DNA of 37,090 nucleotides from Streptomyces scabichelini (GCF_011045015.1 NZ_JAAKZY010000099.1:1-37090), one strand, 5' to 3'; numbered from the stretch's first letter, positions 1 to 9,500 are shown. Notes: a model not told the origin generated them from the letters alone. Numbers and translations are program-made.

Positions 1-2379
1 GTCGGGCAGATCACGGCGAACTCCTTCATGAAGCGGGAGTTCGGCAAGAAGCTCATCGAGGTCTTCTTCCGGAACCGGGCCGAACTGTCGCATGTGATCG
101 ATACGTCGGGGGCGTATATCCCGGGGCATGGGACGCCTACGGTGATTCTGGTGGGGCGGAACCGGATCCCCAGCCCGGAGCGGACGGTTCGGGCGGTGTT
201 GGGGGTTCGGGGGGAGCCCTCGCAGCCGCTGGTTGCAGCGGAGGGGCCCGTTTGGCGGGCGATTGTGGAGCAGGTTGGGCGGCCAGGGAGTGAGTCGGAC
301 TGGGTGTCGGTAGAGAACGCGGTTGCGGCGAGTTTCGTGACTCACCCGTGGTCGGTGAGTGGGGGAGGAGCCGGTCCCTTGCTGGACCGGCTGGCTGTTG
401 GCACGATGCCGCTGGAGGAGACGATCTCGAAGCCTATCGGTCGCGCTATTCGCGCGGGTGCCGATGAGGCATACATGAGGCCGCTGCGGAAGACCTACAA
501 GCCCCGAGCAGACAAGCGAGCGCTGCGGCCGCTGCTTCTCGGGGACGTGGTTCGGGACTGGCATGCTGAGCCGGATGTCGCTATCTGGAGGCCAGATGCC
601 AATGCGGTGAATGAGGGCCGCCTTGGAGAAGAATTGTGGCCTTGGCGGGCGACGTTGGCGGCGCGGAGGACATTCCAGGGCGACATGGCGGACGCGGGTC
701 TTGAATGGTGGGACTACATGCAGTACACCGCATCTGCGTACTCCACGCCGTTGTCGATCGCGTTTGCTTTTGTGTCGACGCATAACCACTTCGTGCTGGA
801 TCGAGGTGGGAAGGTGTTCAACAGGTCTGCGCCAGTTATCAAGCTGCCGGAAGGGGCGGATGAGGATGCGCACCTGGAGTTGTTGGGTGTGCTCAATTCG
901 TCGACGGCTTGCTTCTGGTTGAAGCAGGTCAGTCATGACAAGGGGAGCCAGTCAGGAACTGGTGGATTCATGCATGACGAATGGGAGCGGTTCTACGAGT
1001 TCACTGGAACCAAACTTCAAGGGTTCCCTCTTCCTGCAACTCTCCCGCTTAAGCTGGGGCGTTCCCTGGACCTTTCGGCGAGTGAGCTGGCAGCCAGCGA
1101 GCCGGATGCTGTAGCTGGGCGCGAGACTCCACTTCGCGCCAACCTTGATCAGGCGCGTCGGGGTAGCGAAGCTGCCAGGGGGCGGATGATCGCACTTCAG
1201 GAAGAGCTCGATTGGACTGTCTACGGCCTCTACGGCTTGCTGACTCCGGCTGAAGTGGATCGGGTGACTCTGCCCGCCTCCTACGAGGTTCCCGAAGTCG
1301 CCTTGGGCGAGCGGGCTTTTGAGATCGCGCTTGCCAGGCGCGTGGCTGAAGGAGAGACGACGACCGTCTGGTTCGATCGCCATGCTGCGACCCCGATCGT
1401 GGACATCCCTGGGCATTGGCCGGACGAGTACAAGACTGTGGTGCAGGCGCGGCTTGACATCATCGCCTCGCGAACCAAGGACCTTGGCCTGATCGAGCGG
1501 CCTGAGTGCAAGCGACGGTGGGCCGCCGAGGCGTGGGAGAAGAAGGAGCGAGCCGCACTGCGGACCTGGTTGCTCGACCGGTGCGAGAGCAGTGAGCTCT
1601 GGTACGAGCTGCGGGACGGGATGAAGCAGCCGCGGTCGATGACGGTCAATTATCTTGCTGACCGACTGAGTTCGGATGCGGACTTCGTGTCTGTAGCGGC
1701 TCTGTACGCCTCTGACCATCTCGGCATGCCGGATCTCCCGCTTGCGCAGGTACTCACCGAAGTCATCGCCGATGAACACGTGCCGTTTCTCGCGGCCTTG
1801 CGCTACAAGGACTCAGGGCTGCGCATCCGCGCACAGTGGGAGCAGGCCTGGGCGGACCAGCGGGAAGAGGACAAGGACGGTGTGCGCAGGGACATTGAGC
1901 CGCCGAACAAGTACAAGACGTCCGACTTCCTGCGGTTCTCGTACTGGGCGAACCGCGGCAAGCTAGACGTGCCGAAGGAGCGTTTCATCTCGTACCCCGA
2001 TGCGAGCCCGGACGGGGATCCGACGCTGATGCTCGGGTGGGCCGGGTGGGACCACAAGGATCAGGCGCAAGTGCTGTCGCAGTTGATCGATGCCCGGACC
2101 AAGAGGGACGGCTGGGGCACCGAGCGGATCGTTCCGCTGCTCGCGGGGCTGCGGGAGGTCATGCCGTGGGTGAAGCAGTGGCACGGGAAGCCGGACGCGG
2201 AGTGGGACGACGAGGTGCCGGCCGAGGTGCTTGAAGCCGACTATGAGGCGCTGTTGCGCAGGCACGGTGTGGGTGAGGCGCAGTTGGAGGCGTGGCGGCC
2301 GGTGAAAAAGCCGCGCGGACGGAAGGCTGCCGCGCCGAAGAAGGAGCCCGTCGAGCAGGTCGAGTTGGGCGAGGAGTAG
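1..2379 (+). CDS. pglX: BREX-2 adenine-specific DNA methyltransferase PglX, 3' part (5' end outside window)
   Basis: The reading frame is open from base 1 to a TAG at 2379, giving 792 codons with no start of its own. Family members are about 1200 residues, so roughly the C-terminal two thirds are present. PglX methylates adenine in host DNA and is the self-marking component of BREX. The visible N-terminal stretch ANSFMKREFGKKLIE is the segment that follows the catalytic NPPY/F motif in this family, so the SAM-binding and NPPY motifs lie upstream. The remainder is the target-recognition and C-terminal helical part, ending in a lysine/arginine-rich tail (KKPRGRKAAAPKK) and an acidic end. An internal ATG at base 28 is not the real start, because homology continues upstream of it. 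A perfect hairpin follows 16 bases after the stop. The family call rests on the motif and on pglY, pglZ, brxD and brxHI downstream. Confidence 0.9.
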   Translation, partial: VGQITANSFMKREFGKKLIEVFFRNRAELSHVIDTSGAYIPGHGTPTVILVGRNRIPSPERTVRAVLGVRGEPSQPLVAAEGPVWRAIVEQVGRPGSESDWVSVENAVAASFVTHPWSVSGGGAGPLLDRLAVGTMPLEETISKPIGRAIRAGADEAYMRPLRKTYKPRADKRALRPLLLGDVVRDWHAEPDVAIWRPDANAVNEGRLGEELWPWRATLAARRTFQGDMADAGLEWWDYMQYTASAYSTPLSIAFAFVSTHNHFVLDRGGKVFNRSAPVIKLPEGADEDAHLELLGVLNSSTACFWLKQVSHDKGSQSGTGGFMHDEWERFYEFTGTKLQGFPLPATLPLKLGRSLDLSASELAASEPDAVAGRETPLRANLDQARRGSEAARGRMIALQEELDWTVYGLYGLLTPAEVDRVTLPASYEVPEVALGERAFEIALARRVAEGETTTVWFDRHAATPIVDIPGHWPDEYKTVVQARLDIIASRTKDLGLIERPECKRRWAAEAWEKKERAALRTWLLDRCESSELWYELRDGMKQPRSMTVNYLADRLSSDADFVSVAALYASDHLGMPDLPLAQVLTEVIADEHVPFLAALRYKDSGLRIRAQWEQAWADQREEDKDGVRRDIEPPNKYKTSDFLRFSYWANRGKLDVPKERFISYPDASPDGDPTLMLGWAGWDHKDQAQVLSQLIDARTKRDGWGTERIVPLLAGLREVMPWVKQWHGKPDAEWDDEVPAEVLEADYEALLRRHGVGEAQLEAWRPVKKPRGRKAAAPKKEPVEQVELGEE

Positions 2380-2395
2380 GGGAGCAGGAGCCCCA

Positions 2396-2421
2396 TGAGG
2401 CGGCAGGGGTCTGCCGCCTCA
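2396..2421. terminator. Perfect 11-bp hairpin between convergent genes
   Basis: The arms TGAGGCGGCAG and CTGCCGCCTCA enclose the tetraloop GGGT. The hairpin starts 16 bases after the pglX stop and ends 12 bases before the end of the convergent DUF397 gene. No U-tract follows, as is usual in Streptomyces. The position and symmetry fit a bidirectional terminator. Confidence 0.7.
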
Positions 2422-2433
2422 CCTGCCCAGGCG

Positions 2434-2622
2434 TCAGGATCCGGACGCATACGTAGTGAAGGCCGACCAGGCATCGGGCGTCACGGTGAAGGGGTGGAGG
2501 GCGGTGTCCTTGGAGTCGCGGACGTGGACCACGTCCAAGCGGACGGCGATCTCGATGCAGTTGTCGCCCTCGCTTCCGCTGTAGCTGCTCTTGAACCAGT
2601 CCAGGTCTTCAGTAGTGCTCAT
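2434..2622 (-). CDS. DUF397 family small protein
   Basis: This 62-residue protein begins MSTTEDLDWFKSSYSGSEGD. The WFKSSYSG.. core followed by NCIEIA and VHVRDSKD is the DUF397 signature. The family is found almost only in actinomycetes and usually sits beside a WhiJ-like XRE regulator, as it does here. The ATG at 2622 is chosen because it overlaps the upstream XRE gene by 4 bases (ATGA) and has GAGGAG just upstream. A longer frame starts at 2667 but lies inside the XRE gene and lacks homology. DUF397 proteins are thought to antagonise or partner the cognate XRE protein; this is family knowledge, not visible in the sequence. Confidence 0.88.
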   Translation of the reverse strand: MSTTEDLDWFKSSYSGSEGDNCIEIAVRLDVVHVRDSKDTALHPFTVTPDAWSAFTTYASGS

Positions 2623-3470
2623 AGCGCTCCTCGCATCTGTTCCAGCAGGCTCACCGTAGCCCTGCAATCCAGGGCCTGGGAACGCAGCTTGCCATAGCGT
2701 TGGAGAAGCACGCTCACGTCGTCTGGAGCAGTGATCAGGCTGCTAGAGCGCTGGCCTTCGACGTAGCCGATCCACTGGTGGCCAGGCCGCTCTGCCAGGT
2801 ACATCTGACCGTCGACGCCGGTGTGGTCTTCCTGGCGAAGCGGCATGACTTGGATTTCCACGTTGCGTTGGCTGCCAACGTTGAGCAGGTGGTCGATGAC
2901 ATTGCGTGTGACCTCGGCTCCTCCCAAGTGACGTGCGAGGAGCGCTTGTTCGATGACGAAACTGAAGGCAGCGTTCGGCCGCTGAGCGAGAAGCTGTTGA
3001 CGGTCCAGCCGAGCGGCGACCTCGCGTTCAAGCTGCTCCTCGGTCACAGGTGGCAGCCTGCGGTCGAAGATCGCCCGGATATACCCCTCCGGCTGCAACA
3101 ACCCCGGAATCCCCCAGCACTCATACGCGTACAGCGTGATCGCTTCCTCCTCGATCCCCGCCCACTGCAGGAACCACGACGCCAGCCCGGCCTTCCTCCG
3201 CAGGCTCCTCGCCGTCGCCGTCAGGACCTTCTCCGCGACCGGTCCCAGCACCTCGCCGGCCCGGCATGGCAGGTTCTCCGGCGGGAACCGCTTGCCCTGC
3301 TCGAACTTGGTGATGTACGCCGCCGAGTACCCCACGCGGGGTGCGAACTCCTCCTGGGTGAGGCCCCCGGCCTCTCGGAGGGCTTTCAGCGCGGCCCCGA
3401 ACGTCTTGAGGCCGTCGGACAGTTCGGGTCCACCGCCTGCCGATGTGCCGCTGTCGTGGTCCGCCGTCAT
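2619..3470 (-). CDS. WhiJ-like XRE-family regulator with DUF5753 domain
   Basis: This is a 283-residue DNA-binding regulator. An N-terminal helix-turn-helix spans roughly residues 24-75 (LKALREAGGLTQEEFAPRVG and SAAYITKFEQGKR). It is followed by a DUF5753-type domain with the typical WFLQWAGIEEEA, YECWGIPGLLQPEGYIRAI and QVMPL segments. Length and layout match the Streptomyces WhiJ/AbaA-type regulators, which influence development and secondary metabolism. The start at 3470 gives the full N-terminus and has a GGCGGGG purine stretch upstream. It is translationally coupled to the DUF397 gene and divergent from the HATPase gene at 3614, giving the classic three-part set. Its placement inside a BREX-2 locus suggests control of the neighbouring defence genes, but that is inference. 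Confidence 0.88.
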   Translation of the reverse strand: MTADHDSGTSAGGGPELSDGLKTFGAALKALREAGGLTQEEFAPRVGYSAAYITKFEQGKRFPPENLPCRAGEVLGPVAEKVLTATARSLRRKAGLASWFLQWAGIEEEAITLYAYECWGIPGLLQPEGYIRAIFDRRLPPVTEEQLEREVAARLDRQQLLAQRPNAAFSFVIEQALLARHLGGAEVTRNVIDHLLNVGSQRNVEIQVMPLRQEDHTGVDGQMYLAERPGHQWIGYVEGQRSSSLITAPDDVSVLLQRYGKLRSQALDCRATVSLLEQMRGAL

Positions 3471-3613
3471 CGCCGCCCCGCCTTTCGCGCCCGGTCAACC
3501 TGTCCATGGTTACGGGGAGTTACCCGACCGGTCCAGTGTGTGAACCCATGCAGATGGATCTGTACCAGTGGCGTTCCTGTCACCTGCGGCGCAGCGGCCG
3601 GAAGGCTGGGCCC

Positions 3614-4063
3614 ATGACAGCTCCGCAGGCTCAACCGCCCGTAACCGTACATGTGTTCACCCAAGCGTTCCCCGCGACTTCCCTCGGCGCGAGCCTCGCG
3701 CGCCGGTTCGCCCTGGTGCAGCTCGATGACTGGGGTATCCGGCCCGGCGCCCCGCTCCGCGACACCGTCGCCCTGCTCGTCGCCGAGCTCGCGGCCAACG
3801 CCGCCCGCCACGGGAGGGTGCCGGGACGGAACTTCGAGCTGCGGTTGCTGTACGAGCACGAGACCGCCGTCGTACGGATCGAGGTCTCCGACACTCACCT
3901 GCGACGACCCGACCCGTCGGCCGTCAGCATGGCCGACCTGGATGCCGACGGCGGCCGGGGGCTCGCCCTCGTCGAGGCCGTCGCCCACCGCTGGGGTGTC
4001 GACGACCGCACCGGGCCGGGCAAGACCGTATGGGCCGAAACCGAGCCGGTCGGCGGGTCGTGA
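3614..4063 (+). CDS. HATPase_c anti-sigma-factor-like ATP-binding protein
   Basis: This 149-residue protein is of the RsbW/SpoIIAB-like HATPase_c type common in Streptomyces. Visible motifs are the N-box region VALLVAELAANAARHGRVPG (E..AN...H), the G1-like IEVSDTHLRRPDP segment, and DADGGRGLALVEAVAHRWGV for the G2 ATP-lid region. The ATG at 3614 is preferred because GGAAGG lies 8 bases upstream and homology begins right after it; the frame stays open further upstream without a better start. It is divergent from the XRE gene (143-bp gap) and convergent with the QueC-like gene (24-bp gap). Such proteins usually travel with XRE + DUF397 pairs and may act by sequestering a regulator; the partner is not evident. 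Confidence 0.85.
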   Translation: MTAPQAQPPVTVHVFTQAFPATSLGASLARRFALVQLDDWGIRPGAPLRDTVALLVAELAANAARHGRVPGRNFELRLLYEHETAVVRIEVSDTHLRRPDPSAVSMADLDADGGRGLALVEAVAHRWGVDDRTGPGKTVWAETEPVGGS

Positions 4064-4087
4064 AGAGCGACAGCGGCAAGGGGCGGT

Positions 4088-5416
4088 TCAGGCGGGCCGC
4101 CGCACCGCAGGCGCCTGTGCGACCAGCGCCCGCAGTTCCCGCCGCCCGTTCTCCACGACGGCCAGGAGTTCCGCGGGGCGGACCTCCGGCGGCAACGGGA
4201 CATCGGCCACCAGGTCGAGCACCGTGCACGGCGTGTCCAGCCAGCGCCTCAGGGCCAGCCAGTGCTCGGCGAGGTCCGCGTCCAAGGACGGGTCCCACGG
4301 GTCGGCCGCGTACGGAGTGCGGTCCTCGCCGTATGCGTGCAGCAGGCCGGAGCGGCGGACCAGGCAAGGGAAGCAGAGGCCGCAGTGCGGCAGGCGACGC
4401 AGCCGGGACCGCCCGTGTTGCCGCACGGGAGACGTGCCGCAGCTCAGCGTCGCCTCCAGGGCTTCCTGGGGCAGGCCGGCGTCCCGGGCCGCTTCGCACA
4501 CCTGACCCTTGGTGAGTGCCGCGAAGGGGTTGACGACCCGGACCGCCTGCTCCGGCCGGTCCGCGATCGTCTCGATGATCTGGTTGAGATGGTGCAGTGT
4601 CCACGGATGCACCGAGCGGGTGGAACAGGCGCCCCAACGAGCGGCGGACAGAGGCGGGTTGAGGGCGAGTTGGCCGTTCTCCGGGATGTGGACGAGAGGG
4701 ACGCGCTCGGCCGCTGCCGCATGTACAGCCGTGGCGGCGTACAGCAGACCGCGTGAGCGGGTGGAGCGTTCGAGAGCGAAGGTGGCGTCCTTCGGCCTGC
4801 GTACGGTCTGGCTCTGCTCCAGGCGGCGCAGGTCGCGCTCGCTCCGACGGGACACGGCTTCGAACACGGTGTCCTGGAGCGCCTCGAAGTTCCGCTCCTC
4901 GAACATGACCAGAAGCAGGGCGCGCGGGCTGCGTACCGTGGCGCGCTGGGCCGCCCACCCGAGGGAGTCGAGGCCGCCGGAGAATAGTGCCACCTCGTGG
5001 GCGTATTCCTCGGGGCCGAAGGGGAGCGGGCGGGATCGGGGCCGTGCGTCGGCGTCGTAGGGGCGGAACTCGACCTCCCAGCGGTCGCCCGTCACCGTCG
5101 CGAGCAGCGGGGTGAGGTGCGGGAGAGCGCGGGTCCACGCGTCGGGAGCGGTGACCGGGACGGAGAGGCGAATGTGCCGGGTCCAGCGATCGAACGTCGC
5201 ATCCCGCGAGGTGCAGCGGTCCGCGGCGAAGACGGCACGGGCGACCCGCTGGAGGTCGTCCGCCCAGTCCGGGGCGGGAGCGAGGAGGTGGCGGCGGTCG
5301 GGTGCGCGGGCAGGGGACTCCCAGTACAGGGCGTCGCTCAGCGGCTGCCAGCCAGGGCCGGGCGCCGGAACACCAGGGTGGGGGAGCCAGAAGTGGCAGG
5401 CCGGTGTCTCGGTCAT
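4088..5416 (-). CDS. qatC: QueC-like PP-loop ATP pyrophosphatase, QatC-like
   Basis: This 442-residue protein carries the N-type ATP pyrophosphatase P-loop FSGGLDSLGWA at about residues 145-155. A Zn-type cysteine set typical of QueC lies near the C-terminus: C326 (LSCGTS), then CGLCFPC with C345, C348 and C351. Between them lie ENGQLALNPPLS (246-257) and STRSVHPWT (265-273), which I associate with QatC-type defence proteins. QueC makes 7-cyano-7-deazaguanine (preQ0) from 7-carboxy-7-deazaguanine. This protein is about 440 residues against about 230 for housekeeping QueC, with an extra N-terminal 140 residues, and no queD, queE or folE-type gene is nearby, so a defence role is more likely than queuosine synthesis. 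The ATG at 5416 overlaps the upstream QatB-like stop by 4 bases (ATGA). A longer open frame to 5809 only shadows that gene. Confidence 0.8.
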   Translation of the reverse strand: MTETPACHFWLPHPGVPAPGPGWQPLSDALYWESPARAPDRRHLLAPAPDWADDLQRVARAVFAADRCTSRDATFDRWTRHIRLSVPVTAPDAWTRALPHLTPLLATVTGDRWEVEFRPYDADARPRSRPLPFGPEEYAHEVALFSGGLDSLGWAAQRATVRSPRALLLVMFEERNFEALQDTVFEAVSRRSERDLRRLEQSQTVRRPKDATFALERSTRSRGLLYAATAVHAAAAERVPLVHIPENGQLALNPPLSAARWGACSTRSVHPWTLHHLNQIIETIADRPEQAVRVVNPFAALTKGQVCEAARDAGLPQEALEATLSCGTSPVRQHGRSRLRRLPHCGLCFPCLVRRSGLLHAYGEDRTPYAADPWDPSLDADLAEHWLALRRWLDTPCTVLDLVADVPLPPEVRPAELLAVVENGRRELRALVAQAPAVRRPA

Positions 5417-6255
5417 GCGGCAGGTGTCCCCTCGCTCGGTGCAGCGTCCGGACCCTCTTCCAGGGCGGAGCCGGACGGGGTCAGCAGGCCGAGCGCGGCG
5501 CCCACTGCACGTGGGACCAGGCCCCGCGCGACCTGCGCGAGTGTGCCGACTGGGGGATCCTCGAAGGCACTGATCGCGTCCTCGGCCTGCTCCACCGCGT
5601 TCTTGAGATGTTCGGCCTCCTCGCACGGATTCGGCACCAGGTGCATCACCTGTTCGGCGACCCAGTCCGCGACGTGGTCCTCGGGATCGGCTAGCGGCAG
5701 CACCGGGACCGCGATTTTGATCTTCTCGGCGATGACGCCGCGCAGGAACTCGGCCACGACGTCCGCGAAGAACCACTGGTAGATCAGGCAGAGCAGGTCG
5801 CCGGACCAACCCTTGCCGTCTGCGGCGAGCGCCTCTGGATGCTGTGCGGCCAGCCGCTCCGCGGTCGCCGCGGCCGCCCGCCGTACAGCCGCGTCAGCGA
5901 CCGTGCCGCCCTCACCGCCCACGGCTCGGACGAGCCGGGCCGCGAAGTCCGTACGGGCGTCACTCCCGTCCGGATCAGGCGGACCGCCTGCAGAGGTGTC
6001 CCGGCCCGCTGCGAGGGTGTCCATGACGGTCGTCAGCCGTTCGCCGGCCGTGTAGGCGGCGTCCCGCAGACCGAAGGCGGACGGGTCCGCTCGCAGAGTG
6101 CGATGCAGGACGCCCAAGCAGTCCTCGGCTATCACCTCCAGGTCCTCAAGGCGGCCAGAACGCCACGCCGAGAGACGCCTTCCGACACGGCTCCACTCGC
6201 CGGCCGGCGTACCGGGGTTCCCTCTCGGCCCCGGCCACCGTGACGACGTACCCAT
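5413..6255 (-). CDS. qatB: QatB-like defence protein, partner of the QueC-like enzyme
   Basis: This 280-residue protein has no enzymatic motif that I recognise. The ATG at 6255 has AGGGGGAG about 6 bases upstream and gives the N-terminus MGTSSRWPGPRGNPGTP. That Met-Gly-Thr-Ser-x-x-x-x-Gly-Pro opening matches my recollection of QatB proteins from QatABCD anti-phage systems. The body is mostly alpha-helical and Ala-rich, with a conserved-looking middle (KGWSGDLLCLIYQWFFADVV, IPVLPLADPEDHVADWV-like) and an acidic C-terminus. It overlaps the QueC-like gene by 4 bases, so the two are translationally coupled and probably made in equal amounts. It is divergent from pglY across 300 bp. The family call rests on the N-terminus and on the partner gene; without a profile search it remains probable, not proven. 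Confidence 0.62.
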   Translation of the reverse strand: MGTSSRWPGPRGNPGTPAGEWSRVGRRLSAWRSGRLEDLEVIAEDCLGVLHRTLRADPSAFGLRDAAYTAGERLTTVMDTLAAGRDTSAGGPPDPDGSDARTDFAARLVRAVGGEGGTVADAAVRRAAAATAERLAAQHPEALAADGKGWSGDLLCLIYQWFFADVVAEFLRGVIAEKIKIAVPVLPLADPEDHVADWVAEQVMHLVPNPCEEAEHLKNAVEQAEDAISAFEDPPVGTLAQVARGLVPRAVGAALGLLTPSGSALEEGPDAAPSEGTPAA

Positions 6256-6555
6256 CAGCACTCCCCCTCGTAGGGCGCCGACAGCCCTTTCTCCAGGGGA
6301 GCAGCAAGATGGAGCGCCAGGTAGGGCGCGACTCGGCCATGACTGGTGAGCGGGTCCTGGCACCCGGGTGCAACGCTGGGTGAGGTAGAGGGGCCTCTGG
6401 GGTGTGAGAGGTTGCGCAGAGTGATCGACCCGTGCGTGAAGGGTACGAAGGGCCGGTTCCGCACACGTATGGCCTGGCAAGATTGACGGGGGCGCGCAGC
6501 AGCAGCGTGTCACCGGTGCAGCCGGGGTCCAGCCGAGTGAGGGAATGATCGCCTG
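6256..6555. promoter_or_regulatory. Divergent intergenic region between the QatBC-like pair and pglY
   Basis: This 300-bp non-coding stretch separates two divergent operons and must hold both promoters. On the minus side AGGGGGAG serves the QatB-like gene. On the plus side GTGAGGGAATG lies 10-18 bases before the pglY ATG at 6556. I see no confident -35/-10 pair and no long inverted repeat. Short open frames through it have no coding character. Confidence 0.5.
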
Positions 6556-9500
6556 ATGTCGACCAGAGAGCTCGTCCTGCGTGACGTCATCGCCGTCAAG
6601 GAAGACGTCCACGCCGGAAATTTCAAGGTCGACCTCTCTCAGGGCTTCAGCGAGACCGATGAGCGGGTGGGCGAGTACGTCGTCACCGAGCAGCTGCAGA
6701 AGCAGTTCCGCAAGGCGCTCGGTCTGGTCGCCGACGCCGTGCGCACGGGCGACTCGCACGCCGCCTATCTGCATGGTTCGTTCGGTGCCGGTAAGAGCCA
6801 CTTCCTGACCGTGCTGCATGCGGCGCTCAACAACCACCCGGCGGCGCAGGCCAAGCCCCGCCTCGCCGAGGTGATGGCCGAGCACCAGGACTGGCTGCCG
6901 AGCAGCCGCTTCCTGATGGTGCCCTACCACCTGGTCGGCTCCGCGGACCTGGACTCCGCGCTGCTCGGCGGATACGTGCACACCGTGCGTCAGCTCCACC
7001 CCGAGGCGCCGACGCCTGCCGTCTACCGGGCCGATGCGCTGCTCGCCGATGCGCAGCGGCAGCGCGAGTTCCTCGCCGATGACGACAAGTTCCGGCAGTG
7101 GCTCGGAGTCGGAGCGCCGACGGCGCAGGCCGCCGTGGCGAACGAGGACGATGCCGACGATGTGCCACTGATCGACGCGGGCACGGGCGACATCGCCGTC
7201 CCGGTCGACTGGAGCACCGCCGAGCTGGACGAGGCCTTCGCGGCGAAGGCCGGCGATCCAGAACGCGACCGTTTGGTGTCCGCGTTGGTCAGCGGCCCGA
7301 TGGCGGCATACGCCCGCGCGGCCCGCGGTGACAAGGACTCCTTCATTCCGCTGGAGAACGGACTGAAGGTCATCTCACGACATGCTAAGGACCGCGGCTA
7401 CGACGGCGTCGTACTCTTCCTCGACGAGCTGATTCTCTGGCTCCAGGCGCACATGGGGGAGCAGGACTTCGTCCGGGACCAGGTGCAGCGGCTGGTCAAG
7501 CTGATCGAGTCCGGCGACGGGGATCGGCCGGTGCCGATCGTGTCGTTCATCTCCCGCCAGCGTGACCTGTCCCAGCTGATCGGTGCGGACGTCGCGGGCG
7601 CCGAAGTGCAGAACCTCGAGCAGCAGATCGACTACCTCGCGGGGCGGATCGACGTCGTCGAGTTGGAGGACAGCAACCTCGTCGAGATCATCAAGCACCG
7701 GGTCCTCGCCCCGCGTCCCGGTATGGAGCAGGCCCGCGACGACGCGTTCAAGCTCGTCGAGTCGTCCCGGGACGAGGTGCGGCAGGTCCTTCTCGACGCA
7801 CAAGGCCGCACCGAGGCGAACTGGGACGACTTCCGCACGCTCTATCCCTTGTCGCCCGCCCTGCTCAACGTCCTGGTCGACCTCTCCGGGGCGCTGCAGC
7901 GAGAGCGGACCGGCCTCAAGCTCGTACAGGAACTCCTCGGGCGCCGCCTCGACGACCTCAAGCTCGGCGAACTCATCCCGATAGGGGACCTGTGGGACGT
8001 CATCGCACAGCGCACCGGCGAGGCGTTCACGGCCAAGCTGAAGGCGGAGGCGGAGACTGCCCGGCGCTTCCACGAGCGGGTACGCGACCACCTCATGACG
8101 AAGTACGGATCGGCCGACGACAAGCGATTCCAGACCGACGACCGGCTCATCAAGACGCTGCTTCTCGCCGCCCTCGCCCCGCACGTGCCCGCGCTGTCCC
8201 GACTCACCGGCGGCAAGCTCGCAGCCCTGAACCACGGAACCATCCGGACTCGGGTCGGGGACGCGGGCGCGGTCGCGGTCAAGCGACTCCTTGAGCTGCA
8301 GTCCGAGGGCTTCGACGGTGAACTGCGCAGCGAGGGCGACAGCACCGACCCGGTGTTCCATCTCCACCTGTCCGACCTCGACGTCGAACCGCTCCTCGAA
8401 GAAGTGCAGGGTGTCGCCGACCAGCTCGGCTACCGGCGCCAGTGGATCAAGGACCAGCTGTGGGCTGCGCTCGGAGTCCCCGACACCCAGGCGTTCGTCT
8501 GCATACGGGAGGTCGTGTGGCGCGGGACGAAGCGCACAGCCGAGTTCGTCTTCGGGAATGTTCGCGACCCCCATCTGCCCGACGAGCAGTTCAGGCCGCA
8601 GCTGGGCAGCGACCTGAGGATCGTCATCGACTACCCCTTCGACGACGGCGACCACTCGCCGATGGACGACGTGCAGCGGGTCGACCGGATGAAGCGGGCA
8701 GGAAAGTCCGCCCCTACCGTCGTCTGGCTGTCCGACTTCCTCTCCGAGCAGAAGAGCCGCAACCTCGGACGCCTCCTCAAGATCAACTACCTGCTTGAGC
8801 GGGACCGGCTCGAGGAGCACACCGCCACGCGCCCTGCCGACGAACGCGCTCAGATCCGTAACCAGCTCAAGGCGTCCAGGGACAATCTCACCGGTCAGCT
8901 CACCGAAGCGCTCCAGCAGGTGTACGGCATCGCCCGGGCCGAGCCCGGCACCACAGGAGCCGAGGTCCCTGAAGGGAAGCACCTGCTCACCCTCCAGCCC
9001 GGTTTCACCCGCACCAACCCCGAGGCAGCCGTCAGCTTCGAGGAGAACCTCTACTTTGTCGCGGACGACATCCTCGCGGCACGCCACCCCAAGCACCCGG
9101 ACTTCGACCCGCGCCTCACCCGCAAGGCCATCACCAAAGCAGAGCTGAAGACCACGCTGACGTGGATCAACCGGGCCATGGCGGACGGCAGTCGCCGCGT
9201 CGTCGTCGACGGACACCAGCTGGCCAGCGTACGGAAGATCGTCCACGCCCTTGGTCTCGGCGAGGTGCACGACGGACCGCTCAACGTCACCAACGACTGG
9301 CGGTTGCGGATCAACAAGAAGGCTGCGGAGAACCCCGACGTCGGCCCTGACCTGTCGGTGGAGGACATCCGTACCTGGATCGAGGAGCTCGGCTACACCG
9401 GCCTGGACCGCAACGTCAGCAACCTGATCATCGCGACCTATGCCCTGCTCGACGACCGCACCTGGGTCTACCAGACCTCGCCGCTGACCGAGGCCCCCGA

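Noticed and set aside
3508..3524. Two GTTAC direct repeats, 10 bases apart, upstream of the XRE gene as an operator
   Set aside because: The repeat is only five bases and not palindromic; too weak to call, though the position is suggestive.
5417..5809. N-terminal extension of the QueC-like gene
   Set aside because: It would overlap almost half of the QatB-like gene. The ATGA overlap at 5413-5416 is the normal coupled start.
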